DNA from: Dillenia suffruticosa
Taxonomy: Eukaryota; Streptophyta; Magnoliopsida; Dilleniales; Dilleniaceae
Direction: 5' to 3'
DNA: 64,000 nucleotides
NCBI GenBank assembly: GCA_033439265.1
Contig: JAVTVX010000016.1
Coordinates: 1,679,001-1,743,000, forward strand
Within the stretch, counting starts at the first letter, position 1. Each line of letters starts with the position of its first letter. Below are positions 58,903-64,000 of the stretch, in pieces. The translations under genes were made by a program, and so were the position numbers. Below the pieces are notes generated by a model that made no database searches, was not told the DNA's origin, and saw nothing but the letters and a program-made list of their open reading frames with translations.

Positions 58903-61900
58903 TGGTATCAGAGCAAATTTCGAATCCTTCCTCTTTGAGGTCAGGAGATCATTCTTTTCAAATGAATTCTTTTTCACAATCATTCTCTTCCATTCTTTTT
59001 ACCTCTTCAAATTATTTTCAATGGGCTGCTCATATTAAGAGATCTTTAAACTCAAGAAATCTCTTGAGTCATATTATAAAGAACCCTCTTGATGAGTCAG
59101 ATCCAATATTTGAAGAATAGAAAATGAGGGATGACCAAGTGTTCATCCTACTCACAAGTTCTATGGATCAAATTCATAGAACTATGGTCATTTGCTCTCC
59201 AAACTCTAAAGCTCTTTGGGATCAAATGTACAATCTTTATGGGCAAGAGTCGAATTTAGGAAGAGTGTTCGAGGTAAAGAGGTGAATTGCCAATATCAAG
59301 AAAGATGAGAAGACGCTCTCTCAACTATTTGGCGAATATGAAGATCTTTGGAATGAATTCAAAATTTTGAGCCCGTTCACAACCGACCTCAAAATTTTAC
59401 AAAAAAGAGAGGATGAAAACAAGTCCTTTGGACTCCTCATTTCTCTTGGAGAGCAATTCGCACATGTTCGTCAAGAAATCCTTCGAATGAAGGATTTTCC
59501 TTCCTACCAAGAAGTGAGATCCATGATCCAACGAGCAGAAGCAAGTATGACCCTTGAGAATGTTTGCCAATCCAAAGTAGAAGGGTATGGTTTCAATTCA
59601 ATTACAGAAGGGCACGTGGCCAACAAGGTGCAACACATGGCCAAAAAGGTATGTGGTTACTGCAAAAAGCCTAATCATTCACAAGAAAAATGTTGGTTTC
59701 TCCATCCTCACCTGAAACCTGAGCACTTTAAAAGAAAGGGACAAGTCTCCTCAAACATGGCCCAAAATGCAGCACTTGAGTCAACAATTGAAAATATCGT
59801 TTCAAAAATGCTGCTCAAGTAAGTAACGATTAATCCAGGTATTTGCTTATACTCAACTTTAAATTTTCAAGATTGGTTAGTAAATTCTGATTGCGATCAT
59901 CATATGGTTAGGGACAAAAGGAAATTTAAAAAACTAAAATTTCTTCCACATCATAAGACAGTCAAGGTCGCTAATGGAAATAATTTCAATGTAAGAGAAT
60001 TCGGAGAAGTTAATATTTTTGGAAAAAACTCTAATGCTTTATATGTTCCCGAATTTTCATCTAATCTTATGTCTATTAGTCAAATTACTAAAGATCAACA
60101 TTGTAAAGTTATATTTGATCCTGATACTGTTGTTTTTCAGGATCTCAAAACAAACCAAGTGATTGGTAGGGGATTCAGAAGAAACAACCTATATTTTTTG
60201 AATCAAGATAATCATGTACACACGGCATATCAAGAAGAAAATTACATTTTGTGGCATGCTAGATTAGGACATCCTAATAAACAAGTTTTGAAATACCTAT
60301 TTCCAATAAAAAATTGTGAAGATAGATATTGTGAAGCTTGTATTTTTGGAAAAGAAACTCGAACGCATTATCCGATTTCGGAAACAATTTATAAAAATGC
60401 TTTTAATCTTGTACATTCTGATATTTGGACATCTCCTGTAGTATCTAGACGAGATTTTAAATATTTCATATCTTTTATTGATCACAAGACTAGATACACA
60501 TGGGTATATATGCTTACTTCAAAAGCACAAACATTCGAAGCATTTAAAAATTTTTACAATTATATCACTAAACAATATAATGCAAATATAAAAATATTTA
60601 GGACCGACAATGGGGGGGAATATATGAATCATGCATTCACAACTTTTCTAGAAGAAAATGGAACAATCCACCAAACCTCATGTCCATATACCCCCCAACA
60701 AAATGGAATAGCCGAAAGGAAAAATCGACATTTACTTGAGATAGCAAGAACAATCATGTTCTATGCTAACATGCCTAAAATTTTTTGGAGCGATGCAATT
60801 AGTACTGTCGCTCACCTAATTAATCGCTTACCCACTAGGATACTCTAGGAAAAATCTCCCTTAGAAGTCCTCACTAAGACTAAACCAAATATTACTCACT
60901 TAAAAGTGTTTGGATGCAAATGTTATGTCATATACCAGAACAATTTAGAAATAAATTGGATAAAAAGGGGAGACGGTGTGTTTTCATAGGATATGGGTCA
61001 TTTCAAAAGGGTTATATATGTTATGATCCTACGACTAACAAAATATACACATCAAAAGATGTGATTTTTGTAGAAAATGAGTTCTATTTTGCAGATATAA
61101 GCAAAACAAGAATACCACAAAAAGAAGATCTACAAGTTTTCTTGTTAACTCCAAAAGAAATTAGCAATCCCTCTTGCCAATCTAATGAAGAGGAAAATCC
61201 AGAACAAGAGCAAGAGAGAGGATCACCAGAAAATTCTGAGCAAAAGGAAGATAGAAGCTCCTTCAAAACTGAAGAAAGTAGGGAGCAAGGGGGAGACAAA
61301 ACCCAAGAAGACTTACTTCCTTCAGAAGTAAATGAAGAGTCCAATAATTCGCCATCATCTCCACCACCACTCAGAAGATCAACAAGACTAAGATTTCCTC
61401 TATCAAGATGGGAACACTACATCTCTAAGGTCACATCTTATCCTATTGCTGACTATTATACTACCACTAATGTTTCCTCAAGTCACCAAGCATTCTTGAG
61501 TGGCATTGATCAAATACAGGAGCCTAGAAATTTCAATGAGGCCAATGATCACCCAGAATGGAGGAAAGCAATGAAAGAAGAGCTAGATGCTCTCACAAAG
61601 AACAAAACTTGGGAAATAACGACTCTCCCAAGAGAAAAGAAAGCAGTCGGATGCAAATGGGTTTATAAGATTAATTATAAAAGTGACGGTTCAATTGACC
61701 GTTATAAGGCTAGACTTGTAGTTAAAGGGTTTACCCAGACTTACGGAGTGGATTATACGGAGACCTTTGCACCTGTAGCAAAAATGAACACTATAAGGGT
61801 TCTCTTGTCTCTTGCCACCAATAGGAGTTGGCCAATGTATCAGATGGACATAAAAAATGCCTTCTTACAAGGGGAGTTAGAAGAGGAGGTCTACATGCAT

Positions 61901-63090
61901 CTACCTCAAGGGCTTAATCAAAGTCATGAAGGACGAGTGTGCAGACTGAAGAAAGCTATCTACGGTCTCAAACAATCTCCTCGGGCCTGGTATGCAAAAC
62001 TAAGCTCTGTGCTTCTCAGTTACAACTTTAAAAAATGTAATAGTGATTCCTCCTTATTTACTAAATTTGATAATGAAAGAATCACTATTGTGCTCATATA
62101 CGTTATGATATCATTGTTACCGGAAGTGATATCAGTCAAATTGATCAAGTTAGAAATTTTCTTAAATCTAATTTTGAAGTTAAAGATTTAGGGCTACTAA
62201 AGTACTTTTTAGGAATAGAACTTACCTACTCTCATAAGGGGCTTGTCCTATCCCAAAGAAAGTATACTCTTGACCTTTTGCAGGAGACAGGTAAATTGGG
62301 AGCAAAACCAGCGATTAGCCCTATCTCAACCTCTGATGAAGAAAAAGATGTCGATCAACCTTTCACAGATATACAAAGGTACCAGAGACTTGTTGGGAAG
62401 CTCATTTACCTAACTATCACCAGACCCGACATTGCATATGCTGTGAGTCAAATCAGTCGGTACATGCATGCTCCTAAAGTATGTCATTGGAAGGCAGTTG
62501 AAAGGATTCTTAGGTATCTTAAAGGGTCTCCCAAGAGAGGAATCTGCATGAAGAATAATCAAAGTTCAGAAATAGTGGGCTATTGTGATGCGGATTGGGC
62601 CGGAGATTCAATGGATAGAAGATCCACCACAGGTTATTGCATATTTGTTGGTGGGAATATCGTATCTTGGAAAAGTAAGAAACAATCTGTAGTTTCAAGA
62701 TCAAGTGCAGAATCTGAGTACCGAGCCATGGTAGCAACAACCAGCGAGATCATTTGGCTAAAAGCTCTAGTTGAAGAATTGGGATTTCTAGTCACTTCCC
62801 CTATCAAACTCTTTTGCGACAATCAATCTGCTATTCATATTGCGTCTAATCCTGTCTTTCATGAGAGAACAAAACATATTGAAGTCGATTGTCATTTCGT
62901 TCGTCAAAAGGTTGAAGATAAGACCATAGTCACTCCTCACGTGAAGAGCAATGAACAGCTTGCTGATATTTTTACCAAAGGAACTACGGTAAGTCACATG
63001 CAAAATATTCTCAGCAAGTTAGGCTCCATAGATATCTATTCGCCAAACTTGAGGGGGAGTATTAAAATAAATTCAAATAATATTGATTGA
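58902..63090 (+). pseudogene. Copia B Gag-Pol polyprotein, inactivated
   Basis: The frame starts MVSEQISNPSSLRSGD, overlapping the LTR end. Gag carries the knuckle CGYCKKPNHSQEKC (about 59662). The protease site reads LVNSDCDHHM where copia proteases have a DSG-type motif, so both the catalytic Asp and the Gly are changed. Integrase follows (WHARLGHPN, CEACIFGK, HSDIW, RTDNGGEY, IAERKNR), then RT (KAVGCKWVYKINYKSDGS, MDIKNAFLQG) and RNase H (YCDADWAGD, AESEYRAM, FCDNQSAI). Internal stops are at 59118, 59283, 59820 and 60846. One-base deletions break the frame near 60928 (in GCKCYV) and near 62105, exactly at the YVDD catalytic motif of RT. It cannot mobilise itself. Confidence 0.92.
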
Positions 63091-63545
63091 TTTAGTCAAT
63101 CATTATGATTGATTTAATCAATCATTATGATTGACCTAATCAATTATCAACCATTCAACCATAATAATTGATTTAATCAATTATTTGATTGAACTAATCA
63201 TTACAATTAATTTGGTCAATGATATATATTTGGTTGGCTTAATCAATTATTCAGATTGATTTACTCAATCATTATATATTTAGTTGATTTATTTAATGAT
63301 TGATTTATTCAATCACTATAAATTTAGAATATTGACTTTATTTTCCCATTTACCAATTTTATTATGATTCTTTTCCTTTTTCTTTAATGGTTAGTTTTTT
63401 GTATAAATAGGACTCATTTCCACATTTTATAAAAAAAACAAGCAGAGACAATCTTCTCTCTTGTACTTAGTTTTCTCTCTTCTCTTGTAATGTTCTTTAG
63501 TAATCTATATTATTTTCTTCATTCTTCTCTTATAGTTTTTCAACA
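63060..63545 (+). repeat. 3' LTR of copia B
   Basis: 486 bp, starting TATTAAAATAAATTC (TG changed to TA at the first dinucleotide) and ending TTTTTCAACA. It differs from the 5' LTR at roughly a dozen positions by eye. Confidence 0.93.
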
Positions 63546-63657
63546 TAACGGGTTTGAAATTTTCATATCCTCACCCACCCTCATCCGCCCCTTACCCACC
63601 TCCACTGGGTAGGGTAGGGCGGGTATCCACTAGGTTGGGTACAAATTGTCATCCCTA

Positions 63658-64000
63658 TATAGTGCTTCTGCTTCAATGGAGATGTGAATGAATAAGCATC
63701 AAATACCAAGTGGGGGAACGTCGGGGTGGTTATTGGGCATCACTAGAAATCATGTAAGCTTTGCTTGTGTAGATTCGAATCCTACAGTTCACGTTGTTGT
63801 AGTAGAAGTTTTTTTATTTTTTTGGTTGAGCTCTATGAAAAGCTCAAATTGATTATAGGATCTATTCATCTGAGGTTGTTCTACCATCCAGAGTATCAAT
63901 ACCCATGGAAATGCTGGTTGTTGGATAGTAGACATGACAAATCCTGGCCATCCAGAGTTATTCAAAAGTTTTTTAATTTGGATGATCAAGATTTGTTATA
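63658..64000 (+). repeat. tRNA-Ser satellite array, continuing to the window edge
   Basis: One more A-type unit with a degraded tRNA head at 63713-63793 (AGA loop kept, acceptor and B box lost: AGATTCGAATCC). The body follows to 64000, so the array probably extends beyond the window. Confidence 0.85.
63713..63793 (+). pseudogene. tRNA-Ser A-type copy, degraded
   Basis: About 81 nt. CTAGAAA is intact. The 5' acceptor (GGGGAACG) and variable arm are mutated. The sequence after it lacks the usual ATTTAATTG linker. Confidence 0.6.

Larger units (their letters stand above)
58416..63545 (+). mobile_element. Ty1/copia element with both LTRs and 5-bp target duplication (copia B)
   Basis: The LTRs lie at 58416-58902 and 63060-63545 and are nearly identical. 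TAACG flanks the element exactly (58411-58415 and 63546-63550). The primer site TGGTATCAGAGC follows the 5' LTR at 58903, and the polypurine tract TTGAGGGGGAG precedes the 3' LTR. The element is complete in structure but its genes are broken. Confidence 0.95.
57721..63657. mobile_element. hAT-like non-autonomous element split by a copia insertion
   Basis: The ends TAAGGATGGCAATTGGG and, inverted, TAGGGATGACAATTTG form the terminal repeats. The flanks TGTTGTGC (57713-57720) and TATAGTGC (63658-63665) are a diverged 8-bp target duplication within the satellite phrase. About 0.8 kb of element sequence remains (57721-58415 and 63551-63657), with pyrimidine-rich CCCACC/CCTCCA blocks near the left end and their complements at the right. 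No transposase. Confidence 0.75.

Noticed and set aside
10370-64000. Reading the units as a SINE family
   Set aside because: Units are strictly head-to-tail at regular spacing, all on one strand, without A-rich tails or separate target duplications, and they alternate in subtype.
10370-64000. CRISPR-like or other regularly spaced repeat system
   Set aside because: This is plant nuclear DNA; the spacing is about 480-500 bp and the spacers are themselves conserved.

Overview
The window is nuclear DNA from a flowering plant, probably a woody eudicot, although the species cannot be told from the sequence. The evidence is spliced plant genes with GT-AG introns (NF-YA, calcium-dependent protein kinase, guanylate kinase), plant nuclear tRNA-Glu and tRNA-Ser genes, Ty1/copia and Ty3/gypsy retrotransposons with plant-type primer sites, and hAT-type MITEs.

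Region 1 (1-10250) is genic. It opens with the last two exons of an NF-YA transcription factor gene, which has a probable miR169 target site in its 3' UTR. An antisense guanylate kinase pseudogene that still has its introns follows. Next come two identical tRNA-Glu(CTC) genes, each at the head of a tandemly duplicated segment that runs to the start codon of a CDPK gene. The CDPK gene itself is broken: exon 1 lies in the first copy, the EF-hand exons follow the second, and the catalytic exons are missing.

Region 2 (10370-64000) is a head-to-tail satellite built on tRNA-Ser(AGA). About 53 tRNA-derived copies recur every 460-510 bp, all on the + strand, and each is followed by a conserved body of about 400 bp. 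The left and right ends (10.4-22.7 kb and 54.8-64 kb) contain only the A monomer. Between about 23 and 54.4 kb an A monomer (tRNA and B box mostly kept) alternates with a B monomer (first base pair and B box lost), giving a dimeric unit of about 0.98 kb. From 43.3 to 51.2 kb this is organised into still larger repeats of about 2.95 kb, where several A copies have an identical, apparently intact tRNA. The layout resembles a centromeric-type higher-order satellite, but with a tRNA gene as the repeated element.

Mobile elements interrupt the array. They are: an old gypsy solo LTR containing an Athila-like gypsy element that kept gag and protease but lost RT and most of integrase, and that itself holds another solo LTR (11.45-21.77 kb); a 3.4 kb solo LTR with a perfect target duplication (23.76-27.15 kb); a copia element whose 3' LTR is inverted and whose single polyprotein frame is broken only by stop codons (30.5-37.65 kb); a truncated copia end (52.4-53.5 kb); a hAT-type MITE (55.06-55.58 kb); and a second hAT-like element carrying a fairly young copia (57.7-63.66 kb).

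The living genes appear to be NF-YA, the two tRNA-Glu genes and a handful of A-type tRNA-Ser copies. All other protein-coding sequence seen here is pseudogene or transposon.
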